A stretch of DNA of 15,548 nucleotides from RZYP01 sp964386405 (GCA_964386405.1 CAYLRW010000040.1:1-15548), one strand, 5' to 3'. Numbered from the stretch's first letter, positions 7,764-15,517 are shown. Notes: a model not told the origin generated them from the sequence alone. A program made the numbers and translations.

Positions 7764-9313
7764 TATTTAGCATAATCAACAGCACGGGTTTCACGAATAA
7801 TGATTACCTTAATCTGGCCAGGATATTCCATCTCTGCCTCAATCTTTTTAGCTATGTCACGTGCAAGGAGCACTGATTCAGCATCATCGATCTGGTCCGG
7901 TTTGACCATTATTCTGATTTCACGGCCTGCCTGAACTGCAAAACATTTTTCAACGCCGGCAAAAGACTCGGAAATCTCTTCCAATCGAGTTAAACGTTTC
8001 AAATAACTTTCCAAAGTTTCTCGGCGTGCACCAGGTCTAGCAGCAGAAACCGCATCGGCAGCAGCAACCAAAACTGCTTCTACAGATGTTGGTTCTACAT
8101 CACCATGGTGGGCTTGAATCGAGTTAATGATCTGTTCAGCTTCACGATATTTTTTAGCGATATCTGCGCCAATTTCTACGTGTGAGCCTTCCATTTCATG
8201 ATCAATGGCCTTGCCTATATCATGAAGCAAACCGGCACGTTTAGCTAAAACAACATCTACGCCAAGTTCTGCAGCCATAATACCGGCTAAATGAGCAACC
8301 TCTATGGAATGATTCAGGACATTTTGCCCATAACTTGTACGATATTTAAGCCTGCCAAGCAGCTTAATAAGCTCAGGATGCAATCCATGCACTCCAGTTT
8401 CAAATGTTGCTTGCTCGCCAGCTTCCTTAATCTTTTGTTCCACTTCTTTTTGAGCCTTTTCAACCATTTCTTCAATACGAGCTGGATGAATACGTCCATC
8501 ATTGATAAGTTTTTCCAAGGCCGTTCTGGCAACTTCACGGCGAACCGGATCAAAGCCTGAAATAATAACAGCTTCCGGTGTATCATCTATAATCAAATCA
8601 ATACCGGTCAAAGTTTCCAAAGTTCTGATATTTCTGCCTTCGCGCCCAATTATCCGACCCTTCATTTCGTCATTAGGCAATGCTACAACAGAAACTGTTG
8701 TTTCAGCAACATGATCAGCTGCACAGCGCTGTATAGCCAATGAAACTATTTCTCTTGCCTTTTTATCGGCTTCTTCTTTCGCTTGCTGTTCCAAATCTTT
8801 AATCAATATTGCAGTTTCATGCTTGATTTCCGTTTCAACGCTGGTTAACAACTCTTTCTTTGCATCATCTGCAGTCAAGCCTGAAATGCGCTCCAACTCA
8901 GCAGTCTGTTTATCAAAAAGTTCGTCAACCTTTTCTTGGCTGGACCGCAATTTATTTTCCTGAACAATGAGATGTTCTTCCTTTTTCTCATATGATTCAA
9001 GCTTTTTGTCTAGGTTTTCCTCTTTTTGAACCAACCTACGTTCTAAACGCTGTAACTCAGAACGACGCTCTTTATTTTCACGTTCAACTTCAGAACGCAG
9101 ACGATGTATTTCTTCCTTTGCTTCCAGCAGTGTTTCTTTCTTTTTAGCTTCGCCGGTTTTTTCGGCTTCCTGAACGATGCGTGCGGCGGTTTCTTCAGCA
9201 GTAGCAATCTTACCTTCGGCAATATTTTTACGTACTAAATAACCGGCAATACCTCCAACAAGTCCCATCCCGACGGATATTCCGATTATTTCAAAAATAA
9301 TCTTCACCTCCAA
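7763..9313 (-). CDS. rny: Ribonuclease Y (start codon uncertain)
   Basis: RNase Y is the membrane-anchored endoribonuclease that starts decay of many mRNAs in Gram-positive bacteria. The sequence shows an N-terminal membrane helix (about residues 5-27, followed by RKN) and a long charged coiled coil (about 30-200). A KH domain with GREG (223-226) follows, then an HD domain with NHSIEVAHLAG and GLLHDIGKA (catalytic H364/D365). The length of about 510 residues matches the family. The start is unresolved. GGAGGTGA occupies 9311-9304, overlapping the only nearby in-frame TTG (9313) and GTG (9307). The codons 5 and 8 nt beyond it are both ATT. The coordinates given are for the longest possible frame. 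The gene has its own promoter behind recX and a bidirectional terminator. Confidence 0.95.
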   Translation of the reverse strand: MEVKIIFEIIGISVGMGLVGGIAGYLVRKNIAEGKIATAEETAARIVQEAEKTGEAKKKETLLEAKEEIHRLRSEVERENKERRSELQRLERRLVQKEENLDKKLESYEKKEEHLIVQENKLRSSQEKVDELFDKQTAELERISGLTADDAKKELLTSVETEIKHETAILIKDLEQQAKEEADKKAREIVSLAIQRCAADHVAETTVSVVALPNDEMKGRIIGREGRNIRTLETLTGIDLIIDDTPEAVIISGFDPVRREVARTALEKLINDGRIHPARIEEMVEKAQKEVEQKIKEAGEQATFETGVHGLHPELIKLLGRLKYRTSYGQNVLNHSIEVAHLAGIMAAELGVDVVLAKRAGLLHDIGKAIDHEMEGSHVEIGADIAKKYREAEQIINSIQAHHGDVEPTSVEAVLVAAADAVSAARPGARRETLESYLKRLTRLEEISESFAGVEKCFAVQAGREIRIMVKPDQIDDAESVLLARDIAKKIEAEMEYPGQIKVIIIRETRAVDYAK

Positions 9314-9326
9314 ATTTTATTTTTAG

Positions 9327-9364
9327 AAAAACAAATGAGGCAACATTAAAATCTATGTCGCCTC
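9327..9364 (-). terminator. Terminator-like hairpin in the rny leader, downstream of recX
   Basis: On the minus strand, GAGGCGACAT pairs with ATGTTGCCTC (10 bp, one G-U) across an eight-base loop, and ATTTGTTTTTC follows. It lies 15 nt before the rny ribosome site and downstream of the promoter predicted at 9434-9406. It may end recA-recX transcripts, attenuate rny, or both. Confidence 0.7.
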
Positions 9365-9405
9365 GTGAATAACATAAATAAACATTAACACGATTGGATA
9401 TGTTA

Positions 9406-9434
9406 ATTTTATCTGTTTTTGCAAAATGTGTCAA
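9406..9434 (-). promoter_or_regulatory. Predicted SigA-type promoter for rny
   Basis: A perfect -35 TTGACA and a -10 TAAAAT are separated by exactly 17 nt, starting 6 nt after the recX stop codon. Transcription would begin near 9399, giving a leader of about 85-100 nt that contains the hairpin at 9364-9337. Confidence 0.72.
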
Positions 9435-9440
9435 GATAAA

Positions 9441-9944
9441 CTACTCCGCAAAGTCGCCGCCCAACCTGTTCAATGCTTTTCTTATTATATTGCCGTTAAA
9501 TCCTCTGGTCATTAAGCCTCTGGCCATTCTTGCCAAAGTATCTTTTTGGTTCAACCCGTACTTTTTATTGTTCTTCTTCTGCAAACTCCTTGCAGTCTCC
9601 ACTGCCCTTTCCAATTCCATATCTTCTGTAAACTGGGCCGTAATTTTTGATGACAACTCATCGCTTATATTTTTCTTTTTAAGTTCCAGCCGCAGATGAT
9701 TCATACCATAATACCTTTTGGCAAGCCAGGCTGAGTAAACTTTGTCTGCATACTTGGTGTCATCAAGCAAGGAGTATTCTTTTAACTTGTTTAAAATGCT
9801 GCCTACCAATTCCTGTGGGCATGCATGCTGCTGCAATAACCTCTCCAAATCCTTTTCGCTATAATCACGGTAGGAAAGCCTCATCAATGCATAATCATAC
9901 GCCTGAGCATAATTAGTTAATTGTTTCGCTGTTTTCCTCTGCAT
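9441..9944 (-). CDS. recX: RecA regulator RecX
   Basis: RecX binds RecA filaments and modulates recombinase activity. The predicted protein of 167 residues is helical and basic. It has the three-helix repeats of the family: a first repeat with ALMRLSYRDYSEKDLERLL, a middle one with LLDDTKYADKVYSAWLAKRYYG, and a C-terminal ARMARGLMTRGFNGNIIRKAL. The family call rests on these repeats and on the position directly after recA. I chose the ATG at 9944, which has a GAAGG-containing purine run 11-20 nt upstream and overlaps the recA stop by 32 nt; a TTG at 9986 would lengthen the overlap and has no ribosome site. The overlap suggests translational coupling to recA. Confidence 0.9.
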   Translation of the reverse strand: MQRKTAKQLTNYAQAYDYALMRLSYRDYSEKDLERLLQQHACPQELVGSILNKLKEYSLLDDTKYADKVYSAWLAKRYYGMNHLRLELKKKNISDELSSKITAQFTEDMELERAVETARSLQKKNNKKYGLNQKDTLARMARGLMTRGFNGNIIRKALNRLGGDFAE

Positions 9945-10962
9945 TTTGAGCAATACCTTCTTCTCCGGCCGGTTTTGAAACAGCAACAGCGCGTATCTTT
10001 TCGTCTAATTCTTTAGCCATTTTCGGATTATTTTTCAAAAGCTCTTTTACGTTTTCTTTACCCTGTCCAAGCCTTTCATCTCCATAAGAATACCAGGCTC
10101 CGCTCTTGTTGATAATACCATATTCAACGCCTAAATCAACCAAACAGCCTTCTAAAGAAATACCTTCGCCATACATAATATCAAATTCGGCTTGTCTGAA
10201 TGGTGGTGCTATTTTATTCTTGACAACCTTAACTCGGGTACGGCTGCCGATCATATCATTACCATTTTTCAGCGTTTCTACGCGTCTGACATCCAACCTG
10301 ATTGTTGAATAAAATTTGAGCGCACGACCACCAGTGGTTGTTTCTGGATTGCCAAACATGACACCGACTTTTTCACGAATCTGATTAATAAAAATAGTCG
10401 CAGTCTTGGATCTTGCAATGATACCAGTCAACTTACGCAAAGCCTGACTCATTAATCTCGCCTGCAAACCAACATGGGAATCACCCATTTCGCCTTCTAT
10501 TTCAGCACGTGGAACAAGTGCCGCAACTGAGTCTATGACGATAATATCAATAGCACCGCTGCGAACAAGTGCATCGGCTATTTCCAATGCCTGTTCTCCA
10601 TTATCAGGCTGAGAAATTAAAAGGTTATCAACATCAACGCCAAGCTTACGAGCATAAATAGGGTCAAGTGCATGTTCTGCATCTATAAAGGCCGCGTATC
10701 CACCTAACTTCTGTGCCTCTGCAATCATATGTAAAGCAACTGTCGTCTTACCAGAAGACTCAGGGCCATAAATCTCAGTTACACGGCCGCGTGGAATTCC
10801 GCCTACACCAAGTGCTATATCAAGTGATAGCGCACCGGTTGGAATTGTTTCTATGTTCATTTTGGCACCTGCTTCGCCAAGCTTCATAATTGATCCCTTA
10901 CCAAAATCTTTCTCAATCTGCCGCATAGCAATTTCAAGAGCCTTAGTTTTATCCATATCCAT
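9913..10962 (-). CDS. recA: Recombinase RecA
   Basis: RecA forms the filament on single-stranded DNA that drives homologous recombination and triggers LexA self-cleavage in the SOS response. The 349-residue protein has Walker A GPESSGKT (66-73), the IDAEHALDP block, Walker B in IIVIDSVAALVP, the L1 region near GEMGDSHVGLQARLMSQ, and L2 with GNPETTTGGRALKFY. It ends in the usual acidic, variable tail. Length is typical and no intein is present. The first of two close ATGs is favoured because AGGGGG lies 7 nt upstream. It is transcribed from its own SOS-type promoter just behind hslO and overlaps recX. Confidence 0.99.
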   Translation of the reverse strand: MDMDKTKALEIAMRQIEKDFGKGSIMKLGEAGAKMNIETIPTGALSLDIALGVGGIPRGRVTEIYGPESSGKTTVALHMIAEAQKLGGYAAFIDAEHALDPIYARKLGVDVDNLLISQPDNGEQALEIADALVRSGAIDIIVIDSVAALVPRAEIEGEMGDSHVGLQARLMSQALRKLTGIIARSKTATIFINQIREKVGVMFGNPETTTGGRALKFYSTIRLDVRRVETLKNGNDMIGSRTRVKVVKNKIAPPFRQAEFDIMYGEGISLEGCLVDLGVEYGIINKSGAWYSYGDERLGQGKENVKELLKNNPKMAKELDEKIRAVAVSKPAGEEGIAQNAEENSETIN

Positions 10963-10985
10963 ACAATTACCCCCTATCTGAAAAT

Positions 10986-11014
10986 ATTATACAAACATCT
11001 GTTCGTTTCGTCAA
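10986..11014 (-). promoter_or_regulatory. recA promoter
   Basis: The -35 TTGACG and a perfect -10 TATAAT have a 17-nt spacer on the minus strand. The -35 begins about 10 nt after the hslO stop. The predicted transcript start, near 10979, leaves a leader of about 17-20 nt before the recA ATG. Confidence 0.88.
10992..11005 (-). promoter_or_regulatory. SOS box (LexA operator) of recA
   Basis: CGAACAGATGTTTG matches the Gram-positive LexA consensus CGAACATATGTTCG at 12 of 14 positions. It fills the spacer between the recA -35 and -10, so bound LexA would block RNA polymerase. recX, overlapping recA, would be induced with it. Confidence 0.88.
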
Positions 11015-11024
11015 GTAGCCTAAA

Positions 11025-11882
11025 TTAAATTTTATGTCTGATAGCTTTAATTTCTTCTGCAGTAATTTTATAAATCTCATTGCAAAATTGACAATGTACT
11101 TCAGTTACTTCATCTTGCTCCATTTCACTTAGTTCTTTAGGGCTGAGTGTCGCCAGCATATCTATTACTTTTGCCTTGCTGCAGCGGCAGTGAAATTCAA
11201 CAGGTATGGTCTCTTTAATACTGAGATCAAGGCCTTCTGTTATCTTCATAACGATTTTTTCCGGGGTAAATCCTGCATTCAGAAGCTCTGTAACGTACGG
11301 CATGGACATAACATTATTTTCTAGTTTTGCTAATACTTCTTCGGCACAATCAGGCATTGCCTGGATAAACCAGCCGCCGGCAGCCATGACTTTGCCATCC
11401 TTGTCTACCATTACGCCTAAGGCTACGCTCGCCGGTGTCTGTTCAGAAGTATATAAATAATTGGTAAGATCAGAAGCAATTTCACCGTCAGTCAAATCAC
11501 AGAAACCAGTAAAAGGCTCTGCATTTGTCAAAAACCTTGTCACTGTCAAAGTTCCTCTGCCTACTCCAGCGCCAACATCTAACTTACCATTTTTTAACGG
11601 CAGAAAAACATTAGGATTATCCACATATCCGCGAACATGTGTTCCTTCAGCATCTGCCACTACATCGCCCAAAGGTCCGTCACCGGAGAAACGCAAAGTT
11701 ACGCGTTCATTATCCTTCATGGTCGCGGCAAAAAGCAGAGCGCCATTCATAGCTCTGCCTAAAGCTGCAATACTTAAGTGCGAACATTGATGGCGTTCGT
11801 TTGCTTCCTGAACCAAACTCGTTGTCACAAGCGCATATATGCGCACGCCTTCTGCTGTTGCTTTAATTAAATAATCTTTCAT
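11025..11882 (-). CDS. hslO: Redox-regulated chaperone Hsp33
   Basis: Hsp33 is a cytoplasmic holdase chaperone that is inactive when reduced and zinc-bound, and is switched on by oxidative stress combined with unfolding. The 285-residue protein carries the complete redox switch near its C-terminus: CRC (C232/C234), 29 residues, then CQFC (C264/C267), within the canonical CxC-x(27-32)-CxxC spacing. The N-terminal part has the family blocks IYALVTTSLVQEA, LLFAATMK and DGPLGDVVADA. GGAG precedes the ATG by 7 nt. The start is 12 nt after the ribH stop, so it is probably the last gene of the riboflavin transcription unit. No terminator is visible between it and recA. Confidence 0.97.
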   Translation of the reverse strand: MKDYLIKATAEGVRIYALVTTSLVQEANERHQCSHLSIAALGRAMNGALLFAATMKDNERVTLRFSGDGPLGDVVADAEGTHVRGYVDNPNVFLPLKNGKLDVGAGVGRGTLTVTRFLTNAEPFTGFCDLTDGEIASDLTNYLYTSEQTPASVALGVMVDKDGKVMAAGGWFIQAMPDCAEEVLAKLENNVMSMPYVTELLNAGFTPEKIVMKITEGLDLSIKETIPVEFHCRCSKAKVIDMLATLSPKELSEMEQDEVTEVHCQFCNEIYKITAEEIKAIRHKI

Positions 11883-11894
11883 CAGTTTTCTCCG

Positions 11895-12356
11895 TTATAT
11901 ATTCTTAAGCAAATCAGCCATCTCAATAGCTGCCATTGCTGCATCGACGCCCTTATTTCCAGCTTTAGTGCCAGCTCTTTCAACTGCCTGTTCGATATTT
12001 TCAGTCGTTAAAACACCAAATGCCACAGGTGTTTCATATTGCAGGCTTACATTGGCAATACCTTTCGAAACCTCTGCGCACACATAGTCAAAGTGAGGAG
12101 TGGCACCCCGGATAACAGCTCCCAGACAAATAATTGCATCAAATTTACCGGTAGCAGCCATCTTTTTCGCAACAAGCGGAATTTCAAAAGCACCTGGCAC
12201 CCAGGCAACTGTTATATTATCATTGTCTGCGCCGTGGCGAACCAGACAATCAATTGATCCTGATAGTAATTTTGAACTAATAAATTCATTGAACCGCCCA
12301 ACAACAATACCAAATTTCAAATTATCAGCTTTTAATTGACCTTCTAATGTCTTCAT
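11895..12356 (-). CDS. ribH: 6,7-dimethyl-8-ribityllumazine synthase
   Basis: Lumazine synthase condenses the RibD product (after its dephosphorylation) with 3,4-dihydroxy-2-butanone 4-phosphate from RibBA, the penultimate step of riboflavin synthesis. Visible motifs are VVGRFNEFIS at the substrate pocket, WVPGAFEIPLVAK, CLGAVIRGATPHFDYV with the proton-transfer His88, and FGVLTTENIEQA. The length of 153 residues fits the icosahedral or pentameric type. GGAGG lies 7 nt before the ATG. It follows ribBA by 22 nt and precedes hslO. Confidence 0.98.
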   Translation of the reverse strand: MKTLEGQLKADNLKFGIVVGRFNEFISSKLLSGSIDCLVRHGADNDNITVAWVPGAFEIPLVAKKMAATGKFDAIICLGAVIRGATPHFDYVCAEVSKGIANVSLQYETPVAFGVLTTENIEQAVERAGTKAGNKGVDAAMAAIEMADLLKNI

Positions 12357-12378
12357 TTCAATTCCTCCATTTTTACGT

Positions 12379-13584
12379 TTATTTTAAAACATGACCCATT
12401 TTTTCTTCCTTGCAGGCAAGATAATCATGATTATAACGATTATCCTGAATTACGATAGGTACGCGTTCCGTAACAGTAATACCATAACCGGAAAGTCCTA
12501 CTCTTTTTGCTGGATTATTGGTTATCAACCTGATACTTGTCAACCCTAAATCAGAAAGGATTTGTGCGCCAATCCCATAATCGCGCAAATCAGCCGGGAA
12601 ACCTAATTGCAAATTAGCTTCAACCGTATCATAACCTTGATCTTGTAAAGCATAAGCTCTGATTTTATTAGCTAAACCGATGCCGCGCCCTTCCTGACGC
12701 ATATAAAGAACAACACCCTGGCCTTCTTCCTCTATCATCCTTAGCGCACTGGCAAGCTGATCGCCACAGTCACAACGTAAAGAACCGAAGGCATCTCCGG
12801 TCAGGCACTCAGAATGTACCCTAACCAAAACATTTTCTTTGCCTTCCACATCACCTTTTATGATTGCCGCATGGCAAAGATCGTCCAAATCATTATCATA
12901 GGCTACAAGTCTAAATTGGCCATATTTACTTGGCAATTTAGCTTCAGCGGCGCGATGTACCATCTTCTCATTGGCTTTACGATAAGCTACTAAAGCCGCG
13001 ACTGTTATAAATGTCAGATTATGCTCTTTGGCAAATTCAATCAATTCTGGAGTTCTTGCCATAGTTCCATCATCACTCATAATTTCACAGCAGATGCCAA
13101 CTGGTTTTAAACCAGCAAGCATACAAAGATCAGTTGTCGTTTCCGTATGTCCAATACGCCTCAAGACGCCGCCTTCGCGTGATCGCAGCGGAAAGACGTG
13201 ACCAGGACGGCGAAAATCTTTTGCACAAGCACCTTCTTCAGTTACTTTTTTAATAGTTAACGCCCTTTCAAAAGCAGAAATACCGGTGGTAGTATCTACA
13301 TGGTCGATGGTAACCGAAAAAGCAGTTTCATGATTATCTGTATTTTGTGCGACCATAGCACCGAACTGAAGCTTATCCATTATTGCCGGTGAGGCTGGCA
13401 TACAAATCAAGCCTCTGGCAAATTTAGCCATGAAGTTTATCGCTTCCGGTGTTACTTTTTCAGCGGCCATAATCAGATCGCCTTCATTTTCACGATCTTC
13501 ATCGTCAGTAACCAAAACCATTTTTCCATTCTTTATGTCTTCAATCGCCTGTTCTATTGTACCAAATTTAAATTCTTCGTTCAT
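12379..13584 (-). CDS. ribBA: Bifunctional DHBP synthase / GTP cyclohydrolase II
   Basis: This fusion supplies both entry precursors of riboflavin: the N-terminal RibB domain makes 3,4-dihydroxy-2-butanone 4-phosphate from ribulose 5-phosphate, and the C-terminal RibA domain opens GTP. RibB (about 1-205) shows the metal and substrate motif DDEDRENEGDL (27-37), GHVFPLRSREGGVL and GHTETTTDL. RibA (about 206-401) has the zinc cysteines C260, C271 and C273 in ECLTGDAFGSLRCDCG, then RQEGRGIGL and YGIGAQIL. Both halves look catalytically complete. I start it at the ATG at 13584, six nt after AGGAGG; a longer frame from 13614 would overlap ribE and has no ribosome site. The gap to ribE is 10 nt. Confidence 0.98.
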   Translation of the reverse strand: MNEEFKFGTIEQAIEDIKNGKMVLVTDDEDRENEGDLIMAAEKVTPEAINFMAKFARGLICMPASPAIMDKLQFGAMVAQNTDNHETAFSVTIDHVDTTTGISAFERALTIKKVTEEGACAKDFRRPGHVFPLRSREGGVLRRIGHTETTTDLCMLAGLKPVGICCEIMSDDGTMARTPELIEFAKEHNLTFITVAALVAYRKANEKMVHRAAEAKLPSKYGQFRLVAYDNDLDDLCHAAIIKGDVEGKENVLVRVHSECLTGDAFGSLRCDCGDQLASALRMIEEEGQGVVLYMRQEGRGIGLANKIRAYALQDQGYDTVEANLQLGFPADLRDYGIGAQILSDLGLTSIRLITNNPAKRVGLSGYGITVTERVPIVIQDNRYNHDYLACKEEKMGHVLK

Positions 13585-13594
13585 CTTAATCCTC

Positions 13595-14145
13595 CTATAT
13601 GAAGCCATTTTCAAATAATTTATTTTTACTTATACCTGCAGAACTGTTTTTGCGTCCTTGTGCATTCAGTAATCTTTCAACATACTTGCCAATAATATCT
13701 GTTTCAATATTCACACTGTCACCAATACTTTTAAATCCCAATGTTGTTTCTTTGGCGGTATGCGGTATCAGCGAAACAGTAAAACTCTCATCAGTCACGT
13801 CAGTTACCGTGAGACTTATACCGTCAACTGCAATTGAACCTTTTTTTAAAATATATTTTACCAATTCAGTTGGAACACTGACTGTCACAAGCATCGCTAT
13901 ATCTTCTTTGGCCATTTTGATAATCTTACCGATGCCTTCAACATGGCCGCTTACTATATGTCCATCCAGGCCATCCTGCAGCCTAAGTGTTTTTTCAAGA
14001 TTTACCTTGTCACTGTTTTTTAAAGTTCCTATCGTAGACATCCTTACTGTCTCAGGCATGACATCTACTGTAAAGTTATTATTATTAAAGGCAACTACAG
14101 TAAGGCAGGCACCATTTACCGCAACACTTTCACCAATGTTAAGTG
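13595..14145 (-). CDS. ribE: Riboflavin synthase alpha chain, N-terminus lost in the assembly gap
   Basis: Riboflavin synthase dismutates two lumazine molecules to riboflavin plus a pyrimidine that is recycled. The visible 182 residues contain most of lumazine-binding domain 1 (ESVAVNGACLTV, DVMPETVRMSTIG, HIVSGHVEG) and all of domain 2 (VDGISLTV, SLIPHTAKETTLG, VNIETDIIGKYVERLL). The family is about 215 residues and begins with MFTGI-like sequence. Thus 30-40 residues, including the true start, lie in the run of N beside it. An internal ATG at 14059 is not the real start because the domain-1 motifs continue upstream of it in frame. The 3' end contains the ribBA ribosome site. Confidence 0.95.
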
Positions 14146-14245
14146 NNNNNNNNNNNNNNNNNNNNNNNNNNNNNNNNNNNNNNNNNNNNNNNNNNNNNNN
14201 NNNNNNNNNNNNNNNNNNNNNNNNNNNNNNNNNNNNNNNNNNNNN
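14146..14245. other. Assembly gap of 100 N
   Basis: Exactly 100 undetermined bases, a conventional placeholder length for a gap of unknown size. It hides the last few codons of ribD, the ribD-ribE junction and the first 30-40 codons of ribE. By family lengths the true missing sequence is probably somewhat longer than 100 bases. Confidence 0.98.
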
Positions 14246-15329
14246 TGCATCCCGTAATCAAAAAATCATTTCCTAAAGCCATGGTTTCAACTCTGTCCAA
14301 TTTTAGTCCATCAGCAATTTTTAAGCAGCCTATTCCACCAATAGGAGATAAAGCTTCTTTTCCGCCTATTAATTTGGGTGCAATAAAGGCATAAACGCGA
14401 TCGACAAATCCTGCATCAAAAAAACTACCATGAACTGCTCCGCCGCCTTCAACCAAAATACTGGTAATTTTACGTTCACTCAACGTGGTTAAAAGTGCGT
14501 TCAAATCAACCTTGCCATCATCTGTATCCACTTGCAGAACTTCTACTTTTTCTAAACCAGTTCTTTCTGATAAACGTTCAGGCAGAACATCTTTACCGGC
14601 TACAATAATGGTTTCAGCTTCGCCATCAGAAAGCACTTTTGCTGTAAGCGGCATTTCAAGCTTTGCATCTAATACAATACGTATAGGATTTTTGCCTTCA
14701 ACGAGCCTGCAGGTCAAAGACGGATCATCCGCAAGCACCGTTCCTTTACCCACCAAGATAGCGTCATAAATGCTCCGTAAGAAATGTGCATGTGTCCTTG
14801 CTTCTTCACCTGTGATCCATTTAGAATCACCTGTGCCTGTTGCTATCTTGCCGTCCAGTGTCATCGCATACTTCAGAGCAACAAAAGGTCTGTTTGTAGT
14901 AATCCAGTGTAAAAAAACCTCATTTATTTCCGCTGCTTCCTTGGCTAAAACACCTACGTTAACCTCAATGCCTTCTTCTTGCAAACGTCTTATACCATTG
15001 CCAGCAACTTTTGGATTTGGGTCTCCAATCGCGACAACTACTTTTTTGACGCCTGCAGCTATTAAGGCTTCGCAACAAGGTCCTGTCCTGCCATAGTGTG
15101 AACAAGGCTCCAAGGTTACATACGCAGTCGTACCACGTGCTTTTTCACCTGCTTCTGCCAATGCATTTACTTCTGCATGTGCCTCGCCAGCTTTATGGTG
15201 CCAACCTTCGCCGACAACATTGCCATCATCATCCACCAAAACTGCGCCAACTAAGGGATTAGGGCTTGTCATGCCCCTACCATTACGTGCAAGATCAATT
15301 GCATGCTGCATCCATCTTTTATCATCCAT
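14246..15329 (-). CDS. ribD: Bifunctional riboflavin deaminase/reductase RibD, last codons in the gap
   Basis: RibD performs two consecutive steps after GTP opening: zinc-dependent deamination of the pyrimidine and NADPH-dependent reduction of its ribosyl side chain. The deaminase domain (about 1-145) has SPNPLVGAV, the zinc motif HAE (51-53), and PCSHYGRTGPC with C76 and C85 at the expected spacing. The reductase domain (about 147-361) has RPFVALKYAMTLDGKIA, SKWITGEEARTHAH, DAILVGKGTVLADDP and ILVEGGGAVHGSF. It reads 361 codons to DFLITGC and then enters the gap, where only a few residues should be missing. I chose the ATG at 15329, behind AAGG, because an in-frame upstream ATG (15401) lies inside the riboswitch region. 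It is the first gene of the FMN-controlled operon. Confidence 0.97.
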
Positions 15330-15347
15330 CGAATCACGCCTTTCAAG

Positions 15348-15392
15348 AAAAAAAACCATACACTGAACCCTTTGGCTCGGTCGTATGGTTTT
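15348..15392 (-). terminator. Riboswitch-controlled terminator before ribD
   Basis: A 10-bp stem (AAAACCATAC / GTATGGTTTT) encloses a 21-nt loop that can form a further 5-bp stem (GAGCC / GGTTC), and it runs into eight T on the minus strand. It lies 15 nt downstream of the FMN aptamer and about 20 nt before the ribD start. That is the arrangement expected for FMN-induced premature termination. Confidence 0.9.
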
Positions 15393-15407
15393 AATACACA
15401 TCCATAT

Positions 15408-15517
15408 GCCTTTTCACATCCAGACTATACTGTCGGTTTCGGAGTTACACCGAATCATGCTGTTACCAGCTCGCGGACTATACCGCCGGTAGGGAATCGC
15501 ACCCTGCCCCAAAGGCT
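15408..15517 (-). promoter_or_regulatory. FMN riboswitch (RFN element)
   Basis: The minus strand carries the conserved RFN core: GCCTTTGGGGCAGGGTG, ATTCCCTACCGGCGGT, CCGCGAGC, GATTCGGTG, TCCGAAACCGACAGTATAG and TCTGGATG. P1 closes with GCCTTT pairing to AAAGGC. FMN binding should stabilise the aptamer and favour the downstream terminator, shutting off ribD-ribE-ribBA-ribH when FMN is plentiful. Confidence 0.97.

Noticed and set aside
13599..14276. Long plus-strand open frame opposite ribE, running through the N run
   Set aside because: It mirrors a clear riboflavin synthase on the other strand, includes undefined residues from the gap and has no recognisable domain or ribosome site.
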